Assembly: GCA_035995165.1 (NCBI GenBank)
Contig: DASYKU010000088.1
Span: 1 to 50,742, forward strand
Origin: Mycobacteriales bacterium
GTDB taxonomy: Bacteria > Actinomycetota > Actinomycetes > Mycobacteriales > CADCTP01
Length of the DNA: 50,742 nucleotides
Direction: 5' to 3'
The position numbers were made by a program, and so were the translations under genes. Positions 14,554 through 22,762 of this stretch are shown piece by piece. The notes beneath the pieces are model-generated. The model had not been told where the DNA came from and searched no databases. It worked only from the letters and a program-made list of their open reading frames with translations. Position 1 is the first letter of the stretch; the number at the start of each line of letters is the position of its first letter.

Positions 14554-16169
14554 CGGCCCGCTCCCGACCGGCCGCCGGGGATCCCCCGCAGCGGCGGCAG
14601 ATGATGTCGCCCGGTGTCCTGCATGTCCGACGGCGGCGGCAACGCCTCCGCCGGCCGCGCTGCCCGCGCCCCCGGCCGCGGTGCACCCACTGCCCGCGGC
14701 CCGGGCGGCGCCCCGACCCGCGGCAGCGACCCGGTCCCCGGGTCGCCCGAGACCCGTGGCAACGACCCGGTCCCCGGGCCCGAGACTCGCGGCAGCGACC
14801 CGGTCCCCGGGTCGCCCGAGACCCGCGGCAACGACCCGTTCCCCGAGTCGTTCGCGGTCCGGGGGAGGGACCCGGGGCCGGTCGCGATCGGCGGCAGCGA
14901 CCCCGTTCCCGGACCGCCGGCGACGCGCGGCAGGGAACCGGTTCCAGGGCCGGAAGCGACCCGCGGCAGGGAACCGGTTCCAGGGCCGGAAGCGACCCGC
15001 GGCAGGGAACCGGTTCCAGGGCCGGAAGCGACCCGGGGAAGGGAGCCTGTCCCGGGCCCGGCGGCGACTCGGGGGAGGGGGCCGGTGCCGGGGTCGGCGA
15101 CCGGGGCCAGGCGGGCCACCGGGACCGGTGCGGCGCGCCGGGGTGCGGGCTCGGGCTCAGGGGAGGGGGTGGGGGTGGAGGACCGGAGGGCGACCGGCTC
15201 GGCGGCCGGGGTCCGGTGCGCGACCGGCTCCGCGGCCCGCCGTACGGGGTCGGCGGCCGCCCGCCGGGGTACGGGCTCCGGCGACCGGCGCGGCACCGCG
15301 GCCGGCCGGAACGCCGGAGCCAGGGACTCTGCCACCGGAGCCGCCTCGGCCGGGACCAGCTCCTGCTCGCCGGTCTGCGCCAGCACCACCGACGTGGGCA
15401 GCCGCCCGATCGCGATCGCCCGCGCCGGGCATACCACCGCCGCCCGCATCGCCACGTCGGCCTGGTCACTGGAGACCACCGACCGGTACGCGAGCCGCCG
15501 GTCGCTGCGCAGCGAGAAGATCGCCGGCGCCTCCTGCTCGCAGAACCCGAACGACTTGCACCGCACCGCGTCCACCGCGACCGTGATCTCCTCCGCCCGC
15601 TGCTGCCGGGCGACCCGCTCCAGCAGGCTGCGCGGCAGCCGCGCCACCGGCGCGATCGTCGCGGCCCCGGCCAGCACGACCGTGCCCCAGGCCAGCGCGA
15701 CCGCCGCCCGGACCGGCGCCGCCGCGACCTCCGACCCGGAGATCATCAGGTGCGCGGCGACCATCGTGAACGAGAGGTAGCCGAGCGAGTGCAACGCCCG
15801 CCACCGCTGCCAGCCGAGCTTGCGCTGCACCAGCACCGACAGCGCGGTGGCGATCATCAGTTCCAGCGCGAGCACGCCGAGCCCGACCCCGAGCGGGTCG
15901 GCCCGGTCGGTGAACGGGATGACGACGTCGATCCCCCGGACCCTGCCGCCGGGCGCGGCCAGCTGGACCAGCCCGTGCACGACGCCGAGGCAGAGCCCGA
16001 GCAGGATCAGGTGCATGTGGATGCCGTGCACGGTGTGGTGCCGGAGCCGGGCCGAGGCCCAGCCGCTGCGGAGCACGGTGCCCATCAGCGTGCCGGCCCA
16101 CAGGGCGCCGAACGAGACGAAGCCGATCGTGGCGGCAACGAGGTGCACGCTCTCGATTGCGGTCGGCAT
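14550..16169 (-). CDS. Fused heme-b-type membrane domain, ferredoxin domain and 12-residue repeat tail
   Basis: 539 residues from ATG 16169, chosen because GGAG precedes it and the hydrophobic domain begins there. Residues 1-175 hold about five membrane segments with histidines spaced as in ferric reductase-like bis-heme domains (His51/53 with His65; His127 with His140, 13 apart). Residues 195-255 are a ferredoxin: VRCKSFGFCEQEAP and VCPARAIAI give Cys204, Cys210 and Cys247-Pro, the three-cysteine pattern of actinobacterial [3Fe-4S] ferredoxins. Residues about 270-520 are Pro/Ala/Arg-rich and include many copies of GPGTGSLPRVAS-like units. Overlap with the reductase gene suggests an NAD(P)H to FAD to Fe-S to heme chain at the membrane. 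The acceptor is unknown. Confidence 0.8.
   Translation of the reverse strand: MPTAIESVHLVAATIGFVSFGALWAGTLMGTVLRSGWASARLRHHTVHGIHMHLILLGLCLGVVHGLVQLAAPGGRVRGIDVVIPFTDRADPLGVGLGVLALELMIATALSVLVQRKLGWQRWRALHSLGYLSFTMVAAHLMISGSEVAAAPVRAAVALAWGTVVLAGAATIAPVARLPRSLLERVARQQRAEEITVAVDAVRCKSFGFCEQEAPAIFSLRSDRRLAYRSVVSSDQADVAMRAAVVCPARAIAIGRLPTSVVLAQTGEQELVPAEAAPVAESLAPAFRPAAVPRRSPEPVPRRAAADPVRRAAEPVAHRTPAAEPVALRSSTPTPSPEPEPAPRRAAPVPVARLAPVADPGTGPLPRVAAGPGTGSLPRVASGPGTGSLPRVASGPGTGSLPRVASGPGTGSLPRVAGGPGTGSLPPIATGPGSLPRTANDSGNGSLPRVSGDPGTGSLPRVSGPGTGSLPRVSGDPGTGSLPRVGAPPGPRAVGAPRPGARAARPAEALPPPSDMQDTGRHHLPPLRGIPGGRSGAGR
14700..15105. repeat. 36-bp coding tandem repeat
   Basis: The tail of the heme/ferredoxin protein is built from 36-bp (sometimes 33-bp) units encoding GPGTGSLPRVAS or close variants, about ten in all. 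Three consecutive units between about 14930 and 15037 are almost identical at the DNA level, so the array has expanded recently. Spacing is always a multiple of three, so the frame is kept. Confidence 0.9.
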
Positions 16170-16205
16170 GAAAGCGGCTATCTCCAAGTCGCAGGTCGGG
16201 AAATG

Positions 16206-16220
16206 AATTCGAGTCGAATT
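16206..16220. promoter_or_regulatory. 15-bp palindrome upstream of the heme/ferredoxin gene
   Basis: AATTCGAGTCGAATT is a perfect inverted repeat (7-bp arms, 1-bp centre) 37-51 bp upstream of ATG 16169. It is AT-rich against a very GC-rich background and lies where a -35 region or operator would be expected. No regulator is identified. Confidence 0.5.
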
Positions 16221-16221
16221 A

Positions 16222-16257
16222 CGGCGTACCACCGCGGGCGCCCGCGGTGGTACGCCG
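16222..16257 (-). terminator. Very strong palindromic terminator after the DUF1996 gene
   Basis: 36 nt form a perfect self-complementary sequence (arms beginning CGGCGTACCACCGCGGGC) located 43 bp after the DUF1996 stop on the minus strand, followed by TAATTC. It separates the DUF1996/DUF4142 unit from the redox genes and, lacking a loop, may form either a hairpin or a cruciform. Confidence 0.7.
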
Positions 16258-16300
16258 CCTGCGCCGCGACGCACCGCGACACAAGTTCCGGACGGACCGC

Positions 16301-17359
16301 CTAGCAGCGCATCCCGTTGTTGATGCAGCCGACGGCGACCCGCATGAGCCGGTCCGACATGACGTTCTCGAAGTCGTTGTGGTCGGTCACGGCCTTACGC
16401 AGCTGCTCCGGGAACGTGTCCACCGCGAACGAGGCGCCGGGGGCGACCCGATAGCCGAGAATGATGCGCAGCTGCGGGATGGCCTTGAAGCCCTCGGGGC
16501 AGGCGCCGGTCGTGGGGTCGGCGAACGCGACGTGCGACCGGTGCGTCGCGCTGTCCAGGTCGGTGCCGTTCCAGCAGCCCGGGAAGTCGTTCACGCGCTG
16601 CACGAGCTGGCCGCGCGGGCAGATCGGGTACTGGGTCGAGCTGGCCTTGTCGTGCGTACCGGAGCAGGTCCAGTGGGCCCTGGCCAGCGGGTCGTTCGGC
16701 CCATTGGTCACGGCCTTCGCGTCGCCGGTGACGATGCGCAGGAAGCGCGGCATCGCGGCGACGCGGCCCTGGGCGTTGCCGAGGAACTGGATGGAGACCT
16801 GGGCCGGCGTGAGGATCGTGCCCATGTTGCCGTCCGCGCCGCCGCCGGGGGCGCCCGCGTCGTCGCCGGCCGTACGGATGTCGCGCAGCACCGGCCAGAA
16901 GTACGTCGACAGGTCACCGCCGCGGCAGGTCGTCCCGGCCGCCGCCAGCGACTCGTCGGTCGCGTTGCCGTCCGTGGACAGGTTGCCGACGTAGTCGTGG
17001 GTGTGGTGGGCGCCGTTGCTCACGCCCGGCGAGGTGATGAAGTTGTCGGAGTTGCGGTGCGCGTTGGTGTTGCGCCCGCACTGGGCGGTGAACGTGCCCC
17101 GGGAAGCGCCGCGGACCGGTCGGGGGGCCGGCGTCGCCGCCGGCGCGTCCTGGATCCGTACGTAGTCCTCGGGCACGGTCACCGGGTGGTTGTGCCCGTC
17201 GACCGACTCCAGCGTCGACTGGATCTCCGGCGCCGCGGCCGGGCTCTCGGCCGCGGCGGCCCAGCGGACGCCGACGCCCGCCGCGCTGCCGATGGCCACC
17301 ACTGCGAACACGGCGGCCATCCGGCGTCTTCGGCTGCCTCGCTGTTCCAAGTACGGCAA
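16301..17359 (-). CDS. Secreted DUF1996 protein
   Basis: 352 residues with an N-terminal basic region and one hydrophobic segment (about residues 13-36) that acts as signal peptide or anchor. The body shows DUF1996 features: FTAQCGRNTNAHRNSDNFI, GAHHTHDYVGN, SSTQYPICPRGQLVQRVNDFPGCWNG and HRSHVAFAD. It is His- and Cys-rich. The family occurs in fungi and actinobacteria as secreted proteins of unknown function. It lies 49 bp downstream of the DUF4142 gene on the same strand and is followed by a strong terminator, so the two form one unit. Confidence 0.88.
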   Translation of the reverse strand: MPYLEQRGSRRRRMAAVFAVVAIGSAAGVGVRWAAAAESPAAAPEIQSTLESVDGHNHPVTVPEDYVRIQDAPAATPAPRPVRGASRGTFTAQCGRNTNAHRNSDNFITSPGVSNGAHHTHDYVGNLSTDGNATDESLAAAGTTCRGGDLSTYFWPVLRDIRTAGDDAGAPGGGADGNMGTILTPAQVSIQFLGNAQGRVAAMPRFLRIVTGDAKAVTNGPNDPLARAHWTCSGTHDKASSTQYPICPRGQLVQRVNDFPGCWNGTDLDSATHRSHVAFADPTTGACPEGFKAIPQLRIILGYRVAPGASFAVDTFPEQLRKAVTDHNDFENVMSDRLMRVAVGCINNGMRC

Positions 17360-17408
17360 GGGGAACTCCTCTCGATCGGACTTTCTGATGGGGGTGGAGC
17401 AGCGGGTC

Positions 17409-18215
17409 TCAGGCCCAGGAGCGGCGCGCGGCCAGGGCGAGGTTGGCGACGGCGACGAGGACCACGGCCACGATCACCAGCGGGGTGGTGATCGGCCCGT
17501 GCGGCGCCGGCGGAGCGAGCACGTCGGCCTCGACCGGCGCGACCAGCCCGGTGCTCTCGAGCAGGCTCATGTGCTTCATCACCACGTCGGTGGCCTCCGC
17601 GGCGAAGGCCCGCACGAGCGTGTTGCGGGTGCTGGCCCGGACGTCCGCGACGATCGCGAACACCTGACCGTGCGCGGTCCGCAGTCGGTTGGCGAAGGTC
17701 TCGTCGAACGCGTGTCCGCGCTCCGGCGTCATCTCGGCCAGCCAGTTCCGCTGGTTGAGGTTCGGCTGGTCCGGCAGTTGCACCTGGAGCTTGCGGGCGG
17801 CCGCACCGACCTCCTCGTCCAACCGGCGGTGGTCGGCGGCGAGCACCCGGCCCACCGCCTGCACCCGCTGGTCGGAGGAGTGGGTCTGGGCCATGTCGCC
17901 GGCCGGGACCTCCCATGACCCGGCGAGCTTGACCCGGACCAGGAGGTCCTTGTCGGTGGCCGTGAGCGGGCCCCAGGAGGTGTCGACCGAGGGTCCGTCC
18001 TCGGCCGCGGCGACGCCGGCGGCCAGCGGTGCGGGCATGCCGAGGTGTCCGGACGGGTGCGCCTGCGAGGCGCTCGTCGCCGGGCCGGACCACCAGCCGA
18101 CGGCGAGCACGGCGAGGACGCCGACGGCCAGGACCGTCCCCGGCCGTCGCCATCGTCCGTCCCCGGCCAGGGCCGGGCGCCGCCTCGCGCAGGCAGCGGT
18201 CGATCTTCGGTGCAT
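17409..18215 (-). CDS. DUF4142 exported protein with C-terminal membrane anchor
   Basis: 268 residues. There is an N-terminal signal-type segment (about 26-46) and a C-terminal hydrophobic helix (about 241-262). The central part, PLTATDKDLLVRVKLAGSWEVPAG through SSDQRVQAVGRVLAADHRRLDEEV, is the DUF4142 helical domain (ferritin-like bundle; function unknown). ATG 18215 is fixed by GGAGGA 4 nt upstream. It probably starts the unit with DUF1996. Its promoter must lie in the AT-richer stretch at 18230-18500. Confidence 0.85.
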   Translation of the reverse strand: MHRRSTAACARRRPALAGDGRWRRPGTVLAVGVLAVLAVGWWSGPATSASQAHPSGHLGMPAPLAAGVAAAEDGPSVDTSWGPLTATDKDLLVRVKLAGSWEVPAGDMAQTHSSDQRVQAVGRVLAADHRRLDEEVGAAARKLQVQLPDQPNLNQRNWLAEMTPERGHAFDETFANRLRTAHGQVFAIVADVRASTRNTLVRAFAAEATDVVMKHMSLLESTGLVAPVEADVLAPPAPHGPITTPLVIVAVVLVAVANLALAARRSWA

Positions 18216-18527
18216 CCGTCCTCCGGGTGCATCACAGGAGCGAGCAGTACAGGGAAGTCGTCACCGAAGAAGGCGACAACGGATTGCTCGGGCGCCGGCG
18301 CGTCGGCACCCGTGGGGCATGTCGGAGCGAATAGCGCCCGGCACGGTGCGTCGCACACGGGAAACCGCCACCCAGCCCGACGGAATCGAATCCGTCCCCC
18401 CTGAGCAGCGAACAACTTGGCAGGTGGCGGTGAAGGAATCAATACCCTTCACCAAATTAGTAATGGGCAACCTCGGAACGTTACTTAGCCCATCAGGGTG
18501 ACGTAGCGTGTCCGATCGCGGGGGCCG
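18216..18527. other. AT-richer intergenic region with inverted repeats
   Basis: About 310 bp between the DUF4142 start and the recQ terminator. GGTGAAGG (18429-18436) and CCTTCACC (18446-18453) form a perfect inverted repeat around AATCAATAC. TGGGC and GCCCA around 18464-18492 form a looser one. A plus-strand ORF of 60 codons (ATG 18319 to 18501) crosses both, but it has no clear ribosome site and poor codon bias, so I do not call it a gene. The region presumably contains the DUF4142 promoter and operator. Confidence 0.5.
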
Positions 18528-18550
18528 GGCGACCCTCCGTTAGGGTCGCC
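18528..18550 (-). terminator. recQ terminator overlapping its stop codon
   Basis: GGCGACCCT (18528-18536) and AGGGTCGCC (18542-18550) form a perfect 9-bp stem with a 5-nt loop. The recQ stop codon (18540-18542) lies within the hairpin. Confidence 0.65.
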
Positions 18551-20666
18551 GGTGCGCCACCAGGGGCAGCACGGGACCGGTGCCGGCATCGTGCAGCAAT
18601 GCCGCGCAAGCGGTGATCGTCCAGGTGGAGCGGGCAAGATCGTCGACGAGCAGCACCGGCCCGGGCGGGAGCGCGATCCCGTCCAGCAGGCGCAGCCCGT
18701 CGAACAGCTGCCGGACCCGGACGCCGGAGGACACCTCGTCGGCCGGGGCGGTGCCGGTGACCGAGATCGCATCGACCAGCGGCAGCCGGCCGATGGTCGC
18801 GATGTGCTCGGCCATGCCCTGGACGCGCCGCGGCCGGGACCGGCTCGGCACCGGGATGACCGCCAGCGGCCGCTCGTCCCACTCCCGCGACCACCGGGAC
18901 AGCACGTCCACCAGCGCGGCGCGCAGCTCGTCCGACGGCTCGCCGTCGGGGCCGCCGACCTCGGCGATGAGGTCCCGCCAGGCCGGGTCGTCGGCGAACG
19001 CGATCGCACGGCCGGGCGCCAGTCCGACGATGCGGCCCTTGCGGCCGCCGCCCGAGGGCCAGAGCTTGCGCGGCTCCAGCACGTGCCGCCGGCCGCGCAG
19101 GTGCCGCCGGGCCGCCAGCACCCGCTCCGGGGCCGGCCGGGCGCCGGGCGCGGGCAGCACCCCGGTGCAGACCGAGCAGCGGCCGCAGGGGCCGGCGGTC
19201 GGGTCGTCCAGCGCCTCGGTGAGCACCTGCATGAGGCAGCGGGCACCGGCCGCGTACTCCCGCATGAGGTCGGCCTCGGCCCGCCGGGCGGCGACGACCC
19301 GGCCGTACTTGTCCGCGTCGTACTGCCAGGGCTCGCCGGTGGCGACCCAGCCGGTGCCGACCCGGTCGACCGCGCCGTCCACCCGCAGCGTCTTCAGCAG
19401 CGCGTCGAGCCGGCCGCGGCGCAGGCCGGTCTCGGCCTCGATCGCCGGCACCGACATCGCGGCGCCGTCCGGGCCGGGCAGCACCCGCAGCACCCGGGCG
19501 GCCGCGTCCGGGTCGGGGATCGTCGCGGTGGCGAACCACTCCCAGATCCGCGGGTCGCTCTCCGCGGCCGGCAGCAGCACGCCGACGGCCTCGTCCAGGG
19601 CCCGCCCGGCCCGCCCGACCTGCTGGTAGTACGCCACCGGGGAGTCGGGCGAGCCGACGTGCACGCAGAAGCCGAGGTCGGGCTTGTCGTAGCCCATGCC
19701 GAGGGCGGAGGTCGCGACGACGGCCTTGAGCTCGTTCGCGCGCAGGGCGGCCTCGATCCGGGCCCGCTCGTCCGGCTCGGTCTGCCCGGTGTACGCGGCC
19801 ACCGGGTGGCCCTGGGCGGCCAGGAACCCGGCCAGCGACTCGGTCTGGTCGACGGTCAGCGCGTAGACGATGCCGGAGCCGGGCAGGGTGTCCAGCGCGT
19901 CGGCGACCCAGGCGAACCGCTCGACCCCGTCCAGGCCGGGCGCGACGGCCAGTCGCAGCGAGGCCCGGGCCAGCGGGCCGCGCAGGACCAGCGTGTCGTC
20001 CCCGAGCTGGGCCGCGACGTCGGCGGTGACCCGGGCGTTGGCGGTCGCCGTCGTCGCGAGCACCGGGCTGCCGGGCGTGGTCGCGGCCAGCAGGTGGGTC
20101 AGCCGCTGGTAGTCGGGGCGGAAGTCGAAGCCCCAGTCCGAGATGCAGTGCGCCTCGTCGACGACGAGCAGGCCGGTCTTGGCCAGCAGCGGCAGCGCCC
20201 GGTCGGCGAACTTCGGGTTGGCCAGCCGCTCCGGCGAGACCAGCAGCACGTCGACCTCGTCCGCGCCGAGCGCGTCGAAGACGACCTGCCAGTCCTCGAC
20301 GTTGGCCGAGTTGACCGTGGCCGCGCGCAGGCCGGCCTTCCCCGCGGCGGTGACCTGGTCGCGCATGAGCGCGAGCAGCGGCGAGATGACCAGGGTCGGG
20401 CCGTGGCCGGCCTCGCGCAGGGCGGCGGTGGCGGCCCAGTAGGCCGCTGACTTGCCCCAGCCGGTCGCCTGGACCAGCAGGACCCGGCGGCCGGCCGCGA
20501 GCGCGGCGACCGCCTCGACCTGGTCCGGGCGCGGCACCGCGCCGGGTCCCGCCATCCCGGCGAGGACCCCGGTCAGATGCCGCTCGGCGACCTCGTTCGC
20601 GTCCACGCCGGCCACTCTGCCATTGCCCGCCGACGAAATCCGGGCCCGGCCGCCTCCTGTGGACAT
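18540..20666 (-). CDS. recQ: RecQ-family DNA helicase with C-terminal PRTase-like domain
   Basis: 708 residues. Walker A is ATGWGKS (67-73) and the DEAH box VVDEAHCISDWGFDFRPDY starts at about 170. LGMGYDKPDLGFCVH and QQVGRAGRALDEAVG are helicase motifs V and VI, and a Cys cluster (CLMQ, CGRCSVC) at about 480-505 is the RecQ zinc site. The last 150 residues resemble a phosphoribosyltransferase fold, with VLLVDDLARSTWT as a PRPP-loop-like motif, a fusion seen in actinobacterial RecQ proteins. It is a 3'-5' helicase for replication-fork and recombination repair. The ATG at 20666 may be early; GTG at 20615 or 20606 are alternatives. No SOS box was seen upstream. Confidence 0.9.
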   Translation of the reverse strand: MSTGGGRARISSAGNGRVAGVDANEVAERHLTGVLAGMAGPGAVPRPDQVEAVAALAAGRRVLLVQATGWGKSAAYWAATAALREAGHGPTLVISPLLALMRDQVTAAGKAGLRAATVNSANVEDWQVVFDALGADEVDVLLVSPERLANPKFADRALPLLAKTGLLVVDEAHCISDWGFDFRPDYQRLTHLLAATTPGSPVLATTATANARVTADVAAQLGDDTLVLRGPLARASLRLAVAPGLDGVERFAWVADALDTLPGSGIVYALTVDQTESLAGFLAAQGHPVAAYTGQTEPDERARIEAALRANELKAVVATSALGMGYDKPDLGFCVHVGSPDSPVAYYQQVGRAGRALDEAVGVLLPAAESDPRIWEWFATATIPDPDAAARVLRVLPGPDGAAMSVPAIEAETGLRRGRLDALLKTLRVDGAVDRVGTGWVATGEPWQYDADKYGRVVAARRAEADLMREYAAGARCLMQVLTEALDDPTAGPCGRCSVCTGVLPAPGARPAPERVLAARRHLRGRRHVLEPRKLWPSGGGRKGRIVGLAPGRAIAFADDPAWRDLIAEVGGPDGEPSDELRAALVDVLSRWSREWDERPLAVIPVPSRSRPRRVQGMAEHIATIGRLPLVDAISVTGTAPADEVSSGVRVRQLFDGLRLLDGIALPPGPVLLVDDLARSTWTITACAALLHDAGTGPVLPLVAHRRP

Positions 20667-20708
20667 CGGCGACCGGCGCGGCTCAGAGACAGCGGCGAGC
20701 GATCCCGC

Positions 20709-21728
20709 TCAGAGGTCGGCGACGTGGACGAGCACGCGGCCGGTGGGGGCGGTCTCCAGCTCGGCGTGCGCCTTGGCCGCGTCGGCCAGCGGGAAGACGT
20801 GCAGCGGCAGGCCGTGCTCGGTGCCGACCTTGACCGCGCCGTCGGCGACGGCCGCGTTGGTGTCCTCGATGCCGGCGCCCTTGGCGTCGTTCGGCTCGGT
20901 GTAGACGAGTACGAACTGCCAGCGCGCGTTCGGCCCCATCATCGCCCGGATCGGGATCGTCACGCTGTCGCCGCCGTCGTCGGAGTAGATCCCGACCGCG
21001 CCGTGCAGGCCGAGCACCTGCGCGTCCACCGACGCGTTGCGGGCGACCGAGACCTCGACGATCGCGTCCACCCCGTGCGGCGCGACCTTCCGTACCTCGG
21101 CCACGACGTCCTGGGTCTTGTAGTCGATGATCTCGTCCGCCCCGGCCGCGGCCGCGAGCTGGGCCTTGGCCGGGCTGCTCACGGTCGTGATGATCCGGGC
21201 GTCGGCCCACCGGGCCAGCTGGATCGCGGCGTTGCCGACCCCGCCCGCCCCACCCTGGACCAGGACGGTCTTGCCGGCCAGCGCGCCCGGGTCGAGCCGG
21301 TCCGGCATGCTCTCGCCCAGCGTGAGGCAGCGGTGCGCGGTGAGGAACGGCACGCCGAGGCACGCGCCCAGCTCCAGCGAGGCCCCGGCCGGCAGCAGCA
21401 CCGCCTGGCGCTGCGGCACCACCGTGAACTGCGCGGCCGTACCCCAGGGTCGTCCCTGGGCCGCCTCCCAGATCCAGACCGGCTGGCCGACGACGGCAGC
21501 GTCGACGCCGTTGCCGACCGCGTCGACGATGCCCGCGCCGTCCTGGTTCGGGATCTGGAAACCGGCGTCGCCGATCGGCCGGCTCCGCCGCGCCTTCCAG
21601 TCCGTCGGGTTGATCCCGGACACCCCGACCCGGACCCGGAGCTCGCCCGGGCCCGGTTCGGGCACGTCCCGGTCGGTCAGCTGAAGGACGTCCGGGTCAC
21701 CGTTGCTCGTGTACACGATCGCCTGCAT
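20709..21728 (-). CDS. Zeta-crystallin-type NADPH:quinone reductase/zinc-less alcohol dehydrogenase
   Basis: 339 residues, medium-chain dehydrogenase superfamily. MQAIVYTSNGDPDVLQL, GINPTDWKARR and the nucleotide loop VQGGAGGVGNAAIQLAR are typical of quinone oxidoreductases. The catalytic and structural zinc cysteines are absent. The likely reaction is NADPH-dependent reduction of quinones or activated alkenes. ATG 21728 is chosen because AGAGG precedes it and the family N-terminus starts there; an upstream in-frame start would add 11 unrelated residues. Confidence 0.88.
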   Translation of the reverse strand: MQAIVYTSNGDPDVLQLTDRDVPEPGPGELRVRVGVSGINPTDWKARRSRPIGDAGFQIPNQDGAGIVDAVGNGVDAAVVGQPVWIWEAAQGRPWGTAAQFTVVPQRQAVLLPAGASLELGACLGVPFLTAHRCLTLGESMPDRLDPGALAGKTVLVQGGAGGVGNAAIQLARWADARIITTVSSPAKAQLAAAAGADEIIDYKTQDVVAEVRKVAPHGVDAIVEVSVARNASVDAQVLGLHGAVGIYSDDGGDSVTIPIRAMMGPNARWQFVLVYTEPNDAKGAGIEDTNAAVADGAVKVGTEHGLPLHVFPLADAAKAHAELETAPTGRVLVHVADL

Positions 21729-21780
21729 GAGCCTCTGTCTACCCCACCCCATCCGGGGCACGCGCTGGGGGGAACGCTCG

Positions 21781-22269
21781 TCACACCATGTACTGGTCGT
21801 GCCTGCGGAGGAACTCGGTCGTCTCCTCCGGACCCGGCGTCCGGCCGGAGGCGGCGATCTCGGCCAGCCCCTCGAAGTAGGCCTCGCGCGGGGCTCCCGG
21901 CGTGAACAGCAGCAGCATCGAGGCCGGGGCGCCGGACTCGTTGCGGAACGCGTGGATCCCGCCGGGCGGTACGAAGTGGAAGTCGCCGGGCACGGCGTCG
22001 ACCCACTGCGTCCCGTCGTACAGGCGCACGGTGCCGGTCAGGACGTAGAACGACTCGGTGATCGTCCGGTGGAAGTGCGGCTCGGGGCCGCTGCGCGGGC
22101 CGGTCATCTCCCAGCGGTAGAGGCCGAAGTCGCCGCCGGTGCTCGCGCCGGTGGCGAGGTAGTGCACGTCGACGGCGGACAACACCAGGTCGGGCTCGGC
22201 GGCCGCGGCGCGCGCGGTCGCCGAGGTCGCACCGCCGTCGCCGAGGTATCGGGGTTCGGGGTACGACAT
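21781..22269 (-). CDS. Cupin-domain protein
   Basis: 162 residues, single-domain cupin. Motif 1 is PHFHRTITESFYVLTG (two His and a Glu as metal ligands) and motif 2 is PGDFHFVPPGGIHAF (third His). Metal-dependent isomerase, dioxygenase or sensor roles are all known for such small cupins, so the function is open. ATG 22269 is preceded on the minus strand by TAGGGT (22276-22281) with a 6-nt gap, indicating a leaderless mRNA. A 17-bp palindrome sits in its -35 region. Confidence 0.85.
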   Translation of the reverse strand: MSYPEPRYLGDGGATSATARAAAAEPDLVLSAVDVHYLATGASTGGDFGLYRWEMTGPRSGPEPHFHRTITESFYVLTGTVRLYDGTQWVDAVPGDFHFVPPGGIHAFRNESGAPASMLLLFTPGAPREAYFEGLAEIAASGRTPGPEETTEFLRRHDQYMV

Positions 22270-22307
22270 CGCCCGACCCTAGAGGGTGTGCGCGAGGACC
22301 GGGCCGC

Positions 22308-22324
22308 ATTACCTGTCAGGTAAT
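22308..22324. promoter_or_regulatory. 17-bp palindromic operator between cupin and NTF2-like genes
   Basis: ATTACCTGTCAGGTAAT is a perfect inverted repeat (8-bp arms, 1-bp centre). It is centred about 35 bp upstream of the predicted cupin transcription start and 68-84 bp before the NTF2-like ATG, so one dimeric regulator could control both divergent genes. The candidate regulator is the MmyB-type HTH protein at 22916, which is inference only. Confidence 0.65.
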
Positions 22325-22391
22325 CGCGCCGCCGCACCGCACCGTCCACAGTGGTCTGCGTCAAGGACGTACGACGACGGAGGAGATCGCG

Positions 22392-22757
22392 ATGAGCGAC
22401 GTGACGACGACGGTGGACACCTACCTGTCGGCCTGGAACGAGACCGACCCGGCCCGGCGGGCGACGCTGGTGGAGCAGGTCTGGGCCCCGGAAGGCACGC
22501 TGACCGACCCGCCGATGGCGGCCGAGGGGTACGCCGGGATCAGCGACCTGCACGCGGCCCTGCAGGGACAGTTCCCCGGGCACCGGTTCCGCCGGTCGAG
22601 CGCGGTGGACACCCACCACGACCGGTTCCGGGTCGGCTGGGAGCTGGTCGGCCCGGACGGTGCGGTCGCGCTGGCCGGCCTGGACGTCGGCGAGCTCGCC
22701 GCCGACGGCCGGCTGCGGGCCATCACCGGCTTCTTCGGCGACCTCCCCACACCGTGA
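22392..22757 (+). CDS. NTF2/SnoaL-like small protein
   Basis: 121 residues. VDTYLSAWNETDPARRATLVEQVWAPEG is the usual start of SnoaL-like/NTF2-fold proteins, which bind small hydrophobic molecules or act as isomerases and cyclases. GGAGGAG precedes the ATG. It is divergent from the cupin, sharing the palindrome, and is followed by a MmyB-type regulator. Confidence 0.85.
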   Translation: MSDVTTTVDTYLSAWNETDPARRATLVEQVWAPEGTLTDPPMAAEGYAGISDLHAALQGQFPGHRFRRSSAVDTHHDRFRVGWELVGPDGAVALAGLDVGELAADGRLRAITGFFGDLPTP

Positions 22758-22762
22758 TCCCC

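Noticed and set aside
11786-15469. A 1227-codon open frame on the minus strand.
   Set aside because: It is a shadow of the MFS gene on the other strand, the intergenic repeats, and the reductase and redox genes in another frame. Its translation is Arg/Gly/Ala-rich with no domain.
18319-18501. A 60-codon small gene.
   Set aside because: No ribosome site, poor codon bias, and it runs through inverted repeats likely to belong to a promoter region.
18540-20666. SOS regulation of recQ.
   Set aside because: No LexA-type palindrome was found upstream of its start; the only perfect SOS box I saw is at 9486-9501.
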